In this document: piece after piece, positions 1 through 7,954 of the stretch
Numbering within the stretch: the first letter of the stretch is position 1
Layout: each line of letters begins with the position of its first letter
Position numbers and translations under genes: made by a program
Notes under the pieces: model-generated
Database searches by the model: none
Told to the model about the DNA's origin: nothing
The model's input: the letters and a program-made list of their open reading frames with translations, nothing else
Source of the DNA: Lentzea albidocapillata subsp. violacea
GTDB lineage: Bacteria > Actinomycetota > Actinomycetes > Mycobacteriales > Pseudonocardiaceae
Direction: 5' to 3'
Length of the DNA: 64,000 bases
NCBI RefSeq assembly: GCF_900100275.1
Contig: NZ_FNET01000011.1
Location: 186,001-250,000, forward strand

Positions 1-136
1 GGACGAGCATGGAGGCGGCGTGCCGCAGGGACTCGCGCCGGCGCGGCACCAGGTCGGGGTGCAGCAGGCGGAACGGTTCCACGTCGCCCCCTTCCGTCGT
101 CGTGCTCACGATGAACGGAGGGGGGCCGGAAGTCAT
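1..136 (-). CDS. 5' end of an unrecognised gene, cut by the window edge
   Basis: An open frame starts at an ATG at 136 on the minus strand and runs off the left edge, giving about 45 residues that begin MTSGPPPFIVSTTTEGG and continue into an Arg-rich stretch. Third codon positions are almost all G or C, as in real genes here. No clear Shine-Dalgarno precedes the ATG, and an in-frame GTG lies ten codons later. It follows the LuxR-type regulator gene on the same strand with a gap of about 37 bases, so the two may be co-transcribed. Too little is visible to name a family. Confidence 0.45.
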   Translation of the reverse strand, partial: MTSGPPPFIVSTTTEGGDVEPFRLLHPDLVPRRRESLRHAASMLV

Positions 137-173
137 CCGGATGAACCGCAGCGTTACGTCTCAGTTGGACGCG

Positions 174-2387
174 TCAATGCGACCGGGCCCAGGCCGCGAG
201 CTGCGCGCGAGTCGAAAGATCCAGTGTGGTCTTCACGTTGTGCACGTGGGATTCCACGGTGCGGTGCGAGATGCCGAGCTTGGCCGCGACCTGCGCGTTC
301 GTCAGTCCGCGCGCCACCAGTTCGACGACCATCCGCTGCCGGTCGCTGAGCACCGGGTGCCGCACCATCTCCTTGTCCAGCGCGGTTTCCAGGGCGTGCC
401 GCGCGTCCATCGCCCGGCCCGCGCCGAGCGCTCGCTGGAATGCCGGTTGAGAAAGGGATTCCCGCGCGAGGTCCAGTGCGGCGGCCGTCTTCCGCCGCCA
501 CCAGGCTTCCGGCGGAACGACCCACGTCGTGCGCATCTGCTGACAGGCGACCAGAAGCCGCACGCCGAGCTCGTGCCGTCCGGACGCCATCGCGACCAGG
601 CCACGGCCCTCGACCGACTCCAGCGCGGCCCGCGGTGTGTCCGCCGTCAGGCGCGCGCCCTCCGCGAACCGGGCGCCTGCCGTCACCAAATCCCCGCGCT
701 CCAACGCGATGCAGCCCGCCGTGTGCACCGCGACGGCCACGACGTCCTGCCGTGCATGGACTCTGAGCACCGGCAACGCGCCCTCGACCAGCGCGGCGGC
801 CGCGTCCACGGCGCCGTCGGCGAGCAGTCGCCAGCCGAGGTTGTGGCTCGACACAGCGACACTCACGTCGTTGCCGTTACGTACGCCGTGCTCGATCGAT
901 CGGCGCAACGCCGCTGCGGCATTCGACACGTCGCCCATGCCGTCGTAAGCGCCCGCTAACGTCCTGAACAGACGGCACATGATCAGATCCTGCTTGCCCG
1001 ACTCCGCCGTCTCGATCGCCTCGGTGGCGTACCGCACCGCCTCGTCGTGCCGTTCCTCGTGACTCGCCAGCAGAGACGCGTACTCCAGCGCGAGGATCCG
1101 GTAGCGGGCGTCGGCGGGCGACTGGTGCAGCACCTGCATCAGCACCGCGCCGGCCTGACCGAAGCAACCGCGGTCGAAGCACACCCTGAGCAGCATCGTG
1201 GCGAGCATCAGCCGCCTGTCGTCCTGCGGTGCCACCAGATGAGCGAACGCGTACGCCACGTTGTCGTACTCCCGGTGCTGCGTCCTCACCTGCTCCGGAG
1301 TGAGGATCGACGACGAGACGCCGGGTTCGCCCTTCTCGCACAGCCACGCGATGATCCGTTCCGCCGTCACCCCGTGCTCGCCGTGTTCCTCCAGCCTTTC
1401 CCCGGCATAAAGGCGAACGGATTCGAGCATCCGGAACCGGCCGTCGGACTCCCGCACCACCAACGACTTCGCTTGCAACGCCGTGAGCAGCCCGATCACC
1501 TCACCGCCGTGCACGACCGCCGCGATGTCCAGCCCGAACCCGCCGGGCAGCAGCGCGAGCCGCCGGAACAGCTTCTGCTCGCCCTCGGTCAGCAGGTCGT
1601 GGCTCCACGCGATGGCCGCACGCAGGCCGTCGAGCAGGTCGAGCCGGTGGTCGAGGCGGTCCGCGAGCTCGGCCAGCGGCACGGACAGCTTCGCCGCGAG
1701 TTCGACGGCCAGCGGCACGCCGTCCAGCCGTGCGCAGATCGCCGCGATCACGCCGGGGTCGCCGCTGGTCCCGGCGCGTTCGACGAACAGCTCCGCCGCG
1801 TCGGCCATGCCGTGCAGCGGGTAGACGACCTCGCCGACGGACCTCAACGCTTCCCTGCTGGTCGCGAGGACCTGCACGCGCGGACAGCGCGACAACAGCG
1901 CGTCCACGACCGCGCAGCACTCCTCGGCGAGATGCTCGCAGTTGTCGACGAGCAACAGGATTCGCCGATTGCCCAGTTCCTGGAGCAACGTCGTCCGCAG
2001 CGCGACACCCGCACGTTGGTACACGCCAACGGCTTCCGCGAACGCTTCCACCACCTGCCCCGGGCGGCTCAGCCTGCCCAGCTCGACCGTGCGGACCTCG
2101 GCACGTCTGGCACGTCTCGCGAGCTCGACGGCGAGCCGCGTCTTCCCGATTCCGGCCGACCCCACGAGTGTGAGCATCCTGTGCTTGCGCAGCAACGAAA
2201 GCAGCTCCGCCAGCTCGCTCTTCCTGCCGACGAACGCGTCTTCGTAACCGGGCAGCTCGGCGACCACAGTGGACGCACCCGCGCAACGCCGGCGGTAGGC
2301 GCGCTGACGGCACGCGTTCGAGCAGTACCGCGCCCGCGACGGCAGGGGCGCGAACTCCGTGCCACAGCTCGCGCAAGCGCCCATCAC
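174..2387 (-). CDS. LAL-type LuxR-family ATPase regulator with N-terminal zinc-ribbon-like motif
   Basis: This 737-residue protein is a large cytoplasmic transcription regulator of the STAND/LAL kind. Residues 5-26 hold a CxxC...CxxxC motif followed by RQRAYRRR, a small zinc-binding element common at the front of actinobacterial regulators. Walker A is GSAGIGKT at 76-83 and Walker B is around ILLLVDN at 143-149. A long helical, TPR-like middle follows, then a LuxR helix-turn-helix in the last 60 residues (LSDRQRMVVELVARG...ISHRTVESHV). Such proteins use ATP as a switch to control activators. The start is GTG at 2387 or the adjacent ATG at 2384; neither has a strong ribosome site. Its target is unknown. 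The GH92 gene just upstream on the same strand is one candidate. Confidence 0.85.
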   Translation of the reverse strand: MMGACASCGTEFAPLPSRARYCSNACRQRAYRRRCAGASTVVAELPGYEDAFVGRKSELAELLSLLRKHRMLTLVGSAGIGKTRLAVELARRARRAEVRTVELGRLSRPGQVVEAFAEAVGVYQRAGVALRTTLLQELGNRRILLLVDNCEHLAEECCAVVDALLSRCPRVQVLATSREALRSVGEVVYPLHGMADAAELFVERAGTSGDPGVIAAICARLDGVPLAVELAAKLSVPLAELADRLDHRLDLLDGLRAAIAWSHDLLTEGEQKLFRRLALLPGGFGLDIAAVVHGGEVIGLLTALQAKSLVVRESDGRFRMLESVRLYAGERLEEHGEHGVTAERIIAWLCEKGEPGVSSSILTPEQVRTQHREYDNVAYAFAHLVAPQDDRRLMLATMLLRVCFDRGCFGQAGAVLMQVLHQSPADARYRILALEYASLLASHEERHDEAVRYATEAIETAESGKQDLIMCRLFRTLAGAYDGMGDVSNAAAALRRSIEHGVRNGNDVSVAVSSHNLGWRLLADGAVDAAAALVEGALPVLRVHARQDVVAVAVHTAGCIALERGDLVTAGARFAEGARLTADTPRAALESVEGRGLVAMASGRHELGVRLLVACQQMRTTWVVPPEAWWRRKTAAALDLARESLSQPAFQRALGAGRAMDARHALETALDKEMVRHPVLSDRQRMVVELVARGLTNAQVAAKLGISHRTVESHVHNVKTTLDLSTRAQLAAWARSH

Positions 2388-2411
2388 GTGAGCGTACGAC
2401 CGTTCGGCGTC

Positions 2412-4628
2412 TCAGTTGGAAAGTGTGCGGAGGTCGACCACGAGCGTGGTCCCCGAGAACAGTTCCGCGAGTTCGATCCGGTCCTTCGTCTTCGAACGCC
2501 AGCCGCTCCGGATCCGCTGCACCACCTGCGTCTTCGTGACGTCGGCCGCCTCCGCCTCGATCACGATGTCCTTGCCGTTCTCCAGGTGGATCACGGCCTT
2601 CGTGAACTTCGGGGCGTGCGGCACGAACTCACCGGTTCCCGGCACCGCCGGGTACATCCCGAGCGCGCTGAACACGTACCAGGCCGACATCGTGCCGAGG
2701 TCGTCGTTGCCCGTGACGCCCGCCGGCCCGTTGACGAACAACGTCTGCGCGGCCCGCACGACCACCGACGTCTTCTCCGGCCTGCCGATGAGCGCGTACA
2801 TCCACGGCGCGTGCAGATCGGGTTCGTTGTTCGGGTTGTACCTGAACTGGTTGTAGTAGTCGTACGGCCCGACGACCCACTTCTCGCGGACCGTCCGTTT
2901 CGGGTCGACGAGCAGGTCCTCGTACGCGAAGAAGTCGTCCAGCCGCGCCTCGGCCGCCGCCTTGCCGCCGAGCGCCGTGATCAGCCCGGTGATGTCGTGC
3001 TGGCACAGCCACTGGTACTGCCACGCCGTGCCCTCGTGGAACCCCTCCGGCCCCTGCGGGGTGAACGGGGTGAGCCACGCGCCGTTCTGCAGCTTGGGCC
3101 GCGGGAACCCGGTGAAACCCCGGTCCGTGACGCTGTTGTCCCAGAGGGCGCGGTGGTTGAGACCCCGAGTGCGCAGTCGTTCCGCGTCCTCGGTGTGGCC
3201 CAGCGCCTCGGCCATGATCGCGAGCGTGGCGTCGGCCAGCGCGTACTCCAGGGTCGCCGACGCGCCGTGGTGCGGATCGGTGTCCTGGCCCTTCTTCGGG
3301 AAGCGCTTGTCGTGCTGGACGAACCCCTTGGCGAGGTAGTTCGGGTTGCCGGACCTGCCCTGGAAGCGGGAGCTCTGCGGCGGGATGCCGTCGGCGTTCT
3401 GCAGCAACGCCTGGTACGCCTGCTCCTCGAAGCCCGCGAGGTGACCGAAGCGCCACAGGTCGACCAGGAACGGCGTGACCGGGTCGCCGGTCATGCAGTT
3501 GGTCTCCTGGTTCGCGTACGCCCAGCGCGGCAGCCAGCCTCCCTGCTCGTGAATCGCCAGGATGCTGCGCGCGATGTCCTTGCTCCTGGTCGTGCGGAGC
3601 AACGCGAGGAGCTGGTTGTGGGCCCGGTAGGTGTCCCACAGCGAGTAGTACTCGTAGTAGGTCCAGCCGTCGGCCTGGTGGATCCGGCCGTCGAAGCCGC
3701 GGTACCGGCCGTCCGCGTCGCTACCGGTCAGCGGCTGGAGCAGCACGTGGTAGAGCGCGGTGTAGAAGACCGCGCGCTCGTCCCAGTCCTCTGTCTCGAT
3801 CTCGATGCATCCGAGCTCCGCGCGCCAGGCCTCCTGCGCCTCGTTGCGCATGTCGTCGAAGGTCTTGCCGGTGGTCTCGGTCTCCAGGTTGTTCGCGGCA
3901 CCCTGTGCGTCCACTTGGGACAGTGCGGTCGTGGCCGTGACCGGGCCCGGCCCGAACGTGACCCAGGCACCCCGGAGTCCGGCGCCTCCCGCGGACTCAG
4001 GTTGCCCCGGCCTGGATCCGGACGGGCCCCAGGTGCCGAACTCCTCGAACGGGCGGTCGAACCTGGTGGTGAAGTACGTAAGGTACGGGCGGCCGCCGCA
4101 GAACGCCTGCGTCTCCACGGTTCCGGTGATCGTGCGGTCGTCCAGAACCTGGACGGAACTGGCGCTGACGGGTTCCTTGTCGTTGGCCTGCCCGACGTTG
4201 ACGAGCAGCGTGCCCCTGACGCCACCGGGGAACGTGTACCGCTCGACGCCGGCCCTCGTGGTGGCGGTGCACTCGACGGTGATGTCCCGGTCCAGCTTCA
4301 CCTTGTAGTAGCCGGGTTTGCCGATCTCACCGTCGTGCGTGTACGCGCTGGCGTACCGCTTGTGGTCGAAGGTCTGCGGTAGGGCGGTGACCGGGAGGAT
4401 CGGGACCAGCCCGCCCTGCTCCCAGCATCCCGCGCCGGACAGGAAGAAGTGCCCGAAGCCGCGGATCTGCTGGTCGTCGTAGCGGTAGCCGGCGTAGTGG
4501 GAGCCGATCGGGCTGGAGTGGGTCTTGCCGAACGGCATGGACGCGCCGGGGAAGGTGTTTCCCTCGTCCTTCGTGCCGATGAAGGTGTTGACCGACTCGA
4601 TGGGATCCAGTGCGTCCACGAGATTCAC
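2412..4628 (-). CDS. GH92-family glycosidase (alpha-mannosidase)
   Basis: The product (about 738 residues from the GTG at 4628) matches glycoside hydrolase family 92, calcium-dependent exo-alpha-mannosidases that trim alpha-1,2 and other mannosides. Family hallmarks visible are VNTFIGT and GNTFPGASMPFG at the N-terminus, LWDTYRAHNQ in the middle, the EGTAWQYQW segment near the active site, and GNDDLGTMSAWYVFSALGMYP near the C-terminus. The frame stays open to 4757, but that extension is Pro/Arg/Ala-rich and unlike the family, so the later GTG is preferred. No signal peptide or lipobox is evident, so the enzyme may be cytoplasmic or exported by another route. It could feed mannose to the nearby sugar operon, which includes a mannose-6-phosphate isomerase-like gene. 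Confidence 0.88.
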   Translation of the reverse strand: MNLVDALDPIESVNTFIGTKDEGNTFPGASMPFGKTHSSPIGSHYAGYRYDDQQIRGFGHFFLSGAGCWEQGGLVPILPVTALPQTFDHKRYASAYTHDGEIGKPGYYKVKLDRDITVECTATTRAGVERYTFPGGVRGTLLVNVGQANDKEPVSASSVQVLDDRTITGTVETQAFCGGRPYLTYFTTRFDRPFEEFGTWGPSGSRPGQPESAGGAGLRGAWVTFGPGPVTATTALSQVDAQGAANNLETETTGKTFDDMRNEAQEAWRAELGCIEIETEDWDERAVFYTALYHVLLQPLTGSDADGRYRGFDGRIHQADGWTYYEYYSLWDTYRAHNQLLALLRTTRSKDIARSILAIHEQGGWLPRWAYANQETNCMTGDPVTPFLVDLWRFGHLAGFEEQAYQALLQNADGIPPQSSRFQGRSGNPNYLAKGFVQHDKRFPKKGQDTDPHHGASATLEYALADATLAIMAEALGHTEDAERLRTRGLNHRALWDNSVTDRGFTGFPRPKLQNGAWLTPFTPQGPEGFHEGTAWQYQWLCQHDITGLITALGGKAAAEARLDDFFAYEDLLVDPKRTVREKWVVGPYDYYNQFRYNPNNEPDLHAPWMYALIGRPEKTSVVVRAAQTLFVNGPAGVTGNDDLGTMSAWYVFSALGMYPAVPGTGEFVPHAPKFTKAVIHLENGKDIVIEAEAADVTKTQVVQRIRSGWRSKTKDRIELAELFSGTTLVVDLRTLSN

Positions 4629-4679
4629 CCTAGTGGCGCGGCCCGGGACAGCCGAGTAGTCCGGTCGGGTGGCAAGGGA

Positions 4680-4724
4680 CCGGGCCGGGGTGCGACCCGC
4701 CGCCGCATGCGCACCCCGGCCCGG
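4680..4724. other. 15-bp perfect inverted repeat upstream of the GH92 gene
   Basis: CCGGGCCGGGGTGCG at 4680-4694 is repeated exactly in inverse at 4710-4724, with a 15-base loop. It lies in the leader of the GH92 gene and downstream of the 4834-5769 gene, both on the minus strand. No T-run follows on either strand. It could act as a terminator for the upstream gene, a stable 5' leader hairpin for the mannosidase, or an operator. Confidence 0.6.
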
Positions 4725-4806
4725 GGGCCTTCTCGCCGGACAAGCGCTGTCCGTCACCGCATCATCGCTGAGCGCACACGGTCTAGGTCAAGACCATGAC
4801 GATCAC

Positions 4807-4824
4807 TTGTCCGGTTTCGGACAA
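4807..4824 (-). terminator. Short hairpin after the 311-residue protein gene
   Basis: TTGTCCG and CGGACAA form a perfect 7-bp stem with a 4-base loop, starting about ten bases past the stop codon at 4834. It is likely the transcription end of that gene. There is no clear U-tract, as is common in high-GC actinobacteria. Confidence 0.5.
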
Positions 4825-4833
4825 CGCGAGCCG

Positions 4834-5769
4834 TCAGGCCGGAATAGCCATCAGCGACGTGTAACCCACGCCGACCTGCGCGAACGCCTCCGCGGCGTAC
4901 GCGGTGAGCTGGTCGTTCATGGCTGGGTTCTGCGACAACGCCCGCGTCTGGGCCAACGCGGCTCCGGTGAGGCCGGGCGCCTGGCTGTACTTGATGGTGA
5001 CGGACCAGCCGTCCGGCGAGGTCACGTCGACCTTGAGGCCGGAGTAGACCTGGGCCACCTTCGCGCTGAGCTTCGACGCGAAGTCGGCGATGCTGACGGC
5101 CGCGGTCAGGGTCGCGACGATCGTCAGGATCGTCGCGAAGTCGACACCGACAGCGAGAGAGGGCGTTTTCGGGGTCGACCACTTGGTGCCGTCGTAGCTC
5201 CTGGTCGCGGAGCTGGACGAGGTCAGATCGATCTCCACGATCTCGGTCTTGTCGTTGCTGACGATGGTGCTCGTGGTGACGTACTGCTGGAACCACACCT
5301 GGACGACCTCCTCCGGGGTGAGGACGAGTTCACCCGAGAGGATCGGCTTCTCGGCCAGGTAGATGGGAGTCACCGTCGTCTTGCCGCCGATGCCCGTCAC
5401 GTACGCGGACAGTCCGGGGTGGATCGAGCCGAACTCGTTGTGCATCGTGATCCCCGTGCCCGGGCCGCCGGTGGACACGCCGCCCCAGACGCCCGCGTGG
5501 TCGAGGGTCGCTTCCTCCCCGAGGCCGATCGGCAGCTGCTTGCTCCTGACGTGCACCCTCAGCGGGCCGTCCATGGTGTTGCCGCCGAAGAGCTGGTACT
5601 GCGGCTGCCACGAGAAGGTGTTGTCCGAGATGTAGTCGTCGGCCGACTGCCACACGACGTTGAACTTGCCGTTCACCTTCTTCGCGAAGCAGAGGCTGTA
5701 TCCGTCGTTCTTCAGCTCTTCGAGCTTCGCGTCGGGGATCCGGATGGTGACGCTCCTGGTGTCCGTCAT
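4834..5769 (-). CDS. Unrecognised 311-residue protein
   Basis: The start is the ATG at 5769, preceded by AGGAG at a five-base spacing. An in-frame GTG two codons earlier overlaps that site. I do not recognise the family. There is no signal peptide. The first 130 residues are rich in Gly and aromatic residues (KKVNGKFNVVWQSADDY, FSWQPQYQLFGG, TMDGPLRVHV), as in a beta-sandwich domain. A Ser/Thr-rich linker follows, then a hydrophobic stretch around residues 205-240 (FATILTIVATLTAAVSIADF), which is the only candidate membrane-active segment. A compact C-terminal domain ends in MAIPA. The gene stands alone, with hairpins downstream and a SARP regulator gene diverging upstream. A pore-forming or toxin-like role is possible but is only a guess from the layout. 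Confidence 0.7.
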   Translation of the reverse strand: MTDTRSVTIRIPDAKLEELKNDGYSLCFAKKVNGKFNVVWQSADDYISDNTFSWQPQYQLFGGNTMDGPLRVHVRSKQLPIGLGEEATLDHAGVWGGVSTGGPGTGITMHNEFGSIHPGLSAYVTGIGGKTTVTPIYLAEKPILSGELVLTPEEVVQVWFQQYVTTSTIVSNDKTEIVEIDLTSSSSATRSYDGTKWSTPKTPSLAVGVDFATILTIVATLTAAVSIADFASKLSAKVAQVYSGLKVDVTSPDGWSVTIKYSQAPGLTGAALAQTRALSQNPAMNDQLTAYAAEAFAQVGVGYTSLMAIPA

Positions 5770-6121
5770 GATCACTCCTGCGCTGGATGTCGTCGGGGCC
5801 GCTGCGGCCTCGGTGACACACGCTCCGGTGCCCGCGTCTCACCGGCGTCGCCGTAGCGCACGACGTCCTGTCGCCGCCGCATCGGCGTCACTCGATGGGC
5901 TCGACCGGAACAGGCGGGTCTGTTGGGCCATTGGCGCTATGGCTGCCAGGTGATCGGCGACGCGCTGTCGCCACGGACTCCCGACCGGGTGGCGGTCAAG
6001 TGCGCGCACGACTGAGGGTCCACCACCGGACGGCCGAGGAGAGGACGCCGCCGCAGGCTGACGAGAGATGCCCCGGAGACGCCACCGGGCGATGCTCGGA
6101 ACGGCTGACGGAGGGATCACG
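5770..6121. other. 352-bp divergent intergenic region
   Basis: This region separates the minus-strand unknown gene from the plus-strand SARP gene and must hold both promoters. It is GC-rich. I see no convincing -35/-10 pair, no long inverted repeat and no supported small gene. Open frames here are antisense or shadow frames without ribosome sites. Confidence 0.5.
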
Positions 6122-6835
6122 ATGAGAGACGCCGATGGCGCGCACCTGGTGTTGCTGGGCCGGTTCGAGCTGCGCACCGGCCGCGCGGACGTCGTGCTGC
6201 CCAAGGGCGCCCAGCGGTTGCTGGCCTTCCTCGCGATCCACCACGGCGAGGCGGTGAGCCGGCAGGCCGTCGCCGAGCAGCTGTGGCCCGAGTGCCGCAG
6301 GCAGCGCGCGACCGCCAACGTGCGGCAGGCGTTGTGGCACCTGCGCCGTGCGACGGACCGGCCTGTGGTCGAGCTCTCGGTGGACCGGTTGCGACTGTCC
6401 CCCGCGCTGACGATCGACTTCTGCCGTGCGGTGGAAGCGGCACACCACGTCGTCAGCGCCACGACTCCGGCGGGCGTGGCCGAGCTCGTCGGCGCGTTGT
6501 CGAGGGATCTGCTGCCGTACTGGCCGGAGGAGTGGCTGACCTCCGAACGACGGCGCTGGGAACAGGTCAGGCTGCACGCGCTGGAGGCGATCGCCCAGCA
6601 CTTCATCTCGGCCGGCGCACACCTCGCCGCGCTGGAGGCCGCCTTCACCGCGATCTCCATCGACCCGGTGCGGGAGACCGCACACCGCAGGGTGGTCGCG
6701 GCGCACCTCGCCCAGGGCAACTGCGGGTCGGCACTGCGGCACTACCAGCAGTACCGCGCCCTTCTGCACCGCGAACTGGGCGTCACGCCGTCCTCCCACA
6801 TGACCCGGCTCGTCGCGTCGCAGGCGGCGTTGTGA
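6122..6835 (+). CDS. Stand-alone SARP-type regulator (winged helix plus BTAD)
   Basis: GGAGGG six bases ahead fixes the ATG at 6122, giving 237 residues. The N-terminal 90 residues form an OmpR-like winged helix (LGRFELRTG, LPKGAQRLLAFLAIHHGEAVSRQAVAEQLWP, ANVRQALWHLRR). The rest is a bacterial transcriptional activation domain of TPR-like helices ending near YRALLHRELGVTPS. This is the domain order of Streptomyces antibiotic regulatory proteins, here without the ATPase and TPR parts of AfsR. Such proteins usually activate secondary-metabolite genes by binding heptameric direct repeats. No biosynthetic cluster adjoins it; the only close target is the divergent unknown gene. Confidence 0.85.
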   Translation: MRDADGAHLVLLGRFELRTGRADVVLPKGAQRLLAFLAIHHGEAVSRQAVAEQLWPECRRQRATANVRQALWHLRRATDRPVVELSVDRLRLSPALTIDFCRAVEAAHHVVSATTPAGVAELVGALSRDLLPYWPEEWLTSERRRWEQVRLHALEAIAQHFISAGAHLAALEAAFTAISIDPVRETAHRRVVAAHLAQGNCGSALRHYQQYRALLHRELGVTPSSHMTRLVASQAAL

Positions 6836-6872
6836 GCCATAGGTTTCCGCACGCTTGAACGGTCACGAAGTG

Positions 6873-6901
6873 TTGACAAGGCCGTAAAGCCGAGGTGAGA
6901 T
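6873..6901 (+). promoter_or_regulatory. Possible promoter of the lacI-sugar operon
   Basis: TTGACA at 6873-6878 is a perfect -35 hexamer. At 17-bp spacing a weak -10 (TGAGAT, 6896-6901) would place the start of transcription at or just before the ATG at 6911, so the message may be leaderless. GAGGTGAG at 6892-6899 could instead be a ribosome site, but its spacing of about 12 bases is long. The operator at 6913-6924 would sit over the start point. Confidence 0.4.
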
Positions 6902-6910
6902 ACGCGCACT

Positions 6911-7954
6911 ATGACAACGTTGTCCCCCAGCGGGCCCGTAGCCGGTCAGCGCAAGGTACGCCGTGCGACGATGAACGACGTCGCGCGGCTCGCGGGCGTG
7001 AGCATCAAGACCGTCTCGCGCGTGGTCAACGACGAACCGGGCGTGCACCCGTCCACCGCCGAGCGCGTGCTCGCGGCCATCGACCAGCTCGGGTTCCGGC
7101 GGAACCTGAGCGCCCGCAACCTGCGCCGGGGCTCGTCCACCGGCACGATCGGGCTGGTACTGGAGGACGTCGGCAACCCGTTCTACTCCGGCGTGACCCG
7201 CGCTGTCGAGGAAATCGCCCGGCTGCGCGGCAGACAGGTGATCTCGGGGTCGTCCGACGAGGATCCCGGGCGTGAGCGCGAGCTGGCACTGGAGTTCTGC
7301 AGCAGGCGTGTGGACGGCCTGCTGATCGTGCCCGCCGGCCTGCAGCACAGCTACCTGGTGCCGGAGATGCGCGCCGGCACGCCCGTGGTGTTCCTGGACC
7401 GGCCCGCGGGTGACGTCGTGGCGGACACCGTGCTGGTGGACAACATCGGCGGCACCGTCGAGGCGGTCACGCACCTGGCCTCGCACGGGCACCGCCGGAT
7501 CGCGTTCCTCGGCGACGCGCCGGACATCTTCACGGCCAACGAGCGCCTGCGCGGTTATCGCGAAGGGTGCGTGCGGGCGGGCATCGGCTACCACGAGGAA
7601 CTCGTGGCGATGGGGCCGCACGACGAAAGCAGTGTCAGGACCACGTTGCAGCGCCTGCACGGCATGCGGGAGCCCGCGACGGCGATCGTGGCCGGCAACA
7701 ACCGCATCACCGTCTACATCCTGCGCTCGCTCGCGGACGTCGCCGAAAGGCCCGCGCTGGTGGGCTTCGACGACTTCGAACTCGCTGACCTGTTGTCGCC
7801 GCCGGTGACCGTGATCGCGCACGACGCGAGCGCGCTCGGCAAGGCGGCCACCGATTTGTTGTTCGCCCGACTGGACGGCGACAACTCACCACCGCGCCGC
7901 GTCGTGCTGCCGGTGCGCTTGGTGCCACGAGGATCCGGGGAGGTCCACGCGTGA
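6911..7954 (+). CDS. LacI-family sugar operon repressor
   Basis: This 347-residue regulator has the LacI helix-turn-helix and hinge at residues 20-75 (TMNDVARLAGVSIKTVSRVVNDE, then GFRRNLSARNLRRG). A periplasmic-binding-protein-like effector domain follows (TIGLVLEDVGNPFYSG, VDGLLIVPAG, PALVGFDDFELADLL). It should bind a palindromic operator as a dimer and release it when a sugar or sugar phosphate binds. It is the first gene of a tight five-gene operon; its stop overlaps the next start in GTGA. A 12-bp perfect palindrome covers its own codons 1-5, which predicts autorepression. Confidence 0.9.
   Translation: MTTLSPSGPVAGQRKVRRATMNDVARLAGVSIKTVSRVVNDEPGVHPSTAERVLAAIDQLGFRRNLSARNLRRGSSTGTIGLVLEDVGNPFYSGVTRAVEEIARLRGRQVISGSSDEDPGRERELALEFCSRRVDGLLIVPAGLQHSYLVPEMRAGTPVVFLDRPAGDVVADTVLVDNIGGTVEAVTHLASHGHRRIAFLGDAPDIFTANERLRGYREGCVRAGIGYHEELVAMGPHDESSVRTTLQRLHGMREPATAIVAGNNRITVYILRSLADVAERPALVGFDDFELADLLSPPVTVIAHDASALGKAATDLLFARLDGDNSPPRRVVLPVRLVPRGSGEVHA
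6913..6924. promoter_or_regulatory. LacI-type operator, copy 1 (over the lacI start codon)
   Basis: GACAACGTTGTC is a perfect 12-bp palindrome with the central CG typical of LacI-family operators. With one flanking base on each side it matches 13 of 14 positions of TGACAACGTTGTCA. It overlaps the start codon and first codons of lacI. Two more near-identical copies lie inside the same operon. Confidence 0.75.

Noticed and set aside
1047-4382. Very long open frame on the plus strand opposite the LuxR-type regulator and GH92 genes
   Set aside because: It is antisense to two genes with clear domain motifs, is rich in Arg, His, Pro and Val, and shows no family features. High GC keeps such frames open.
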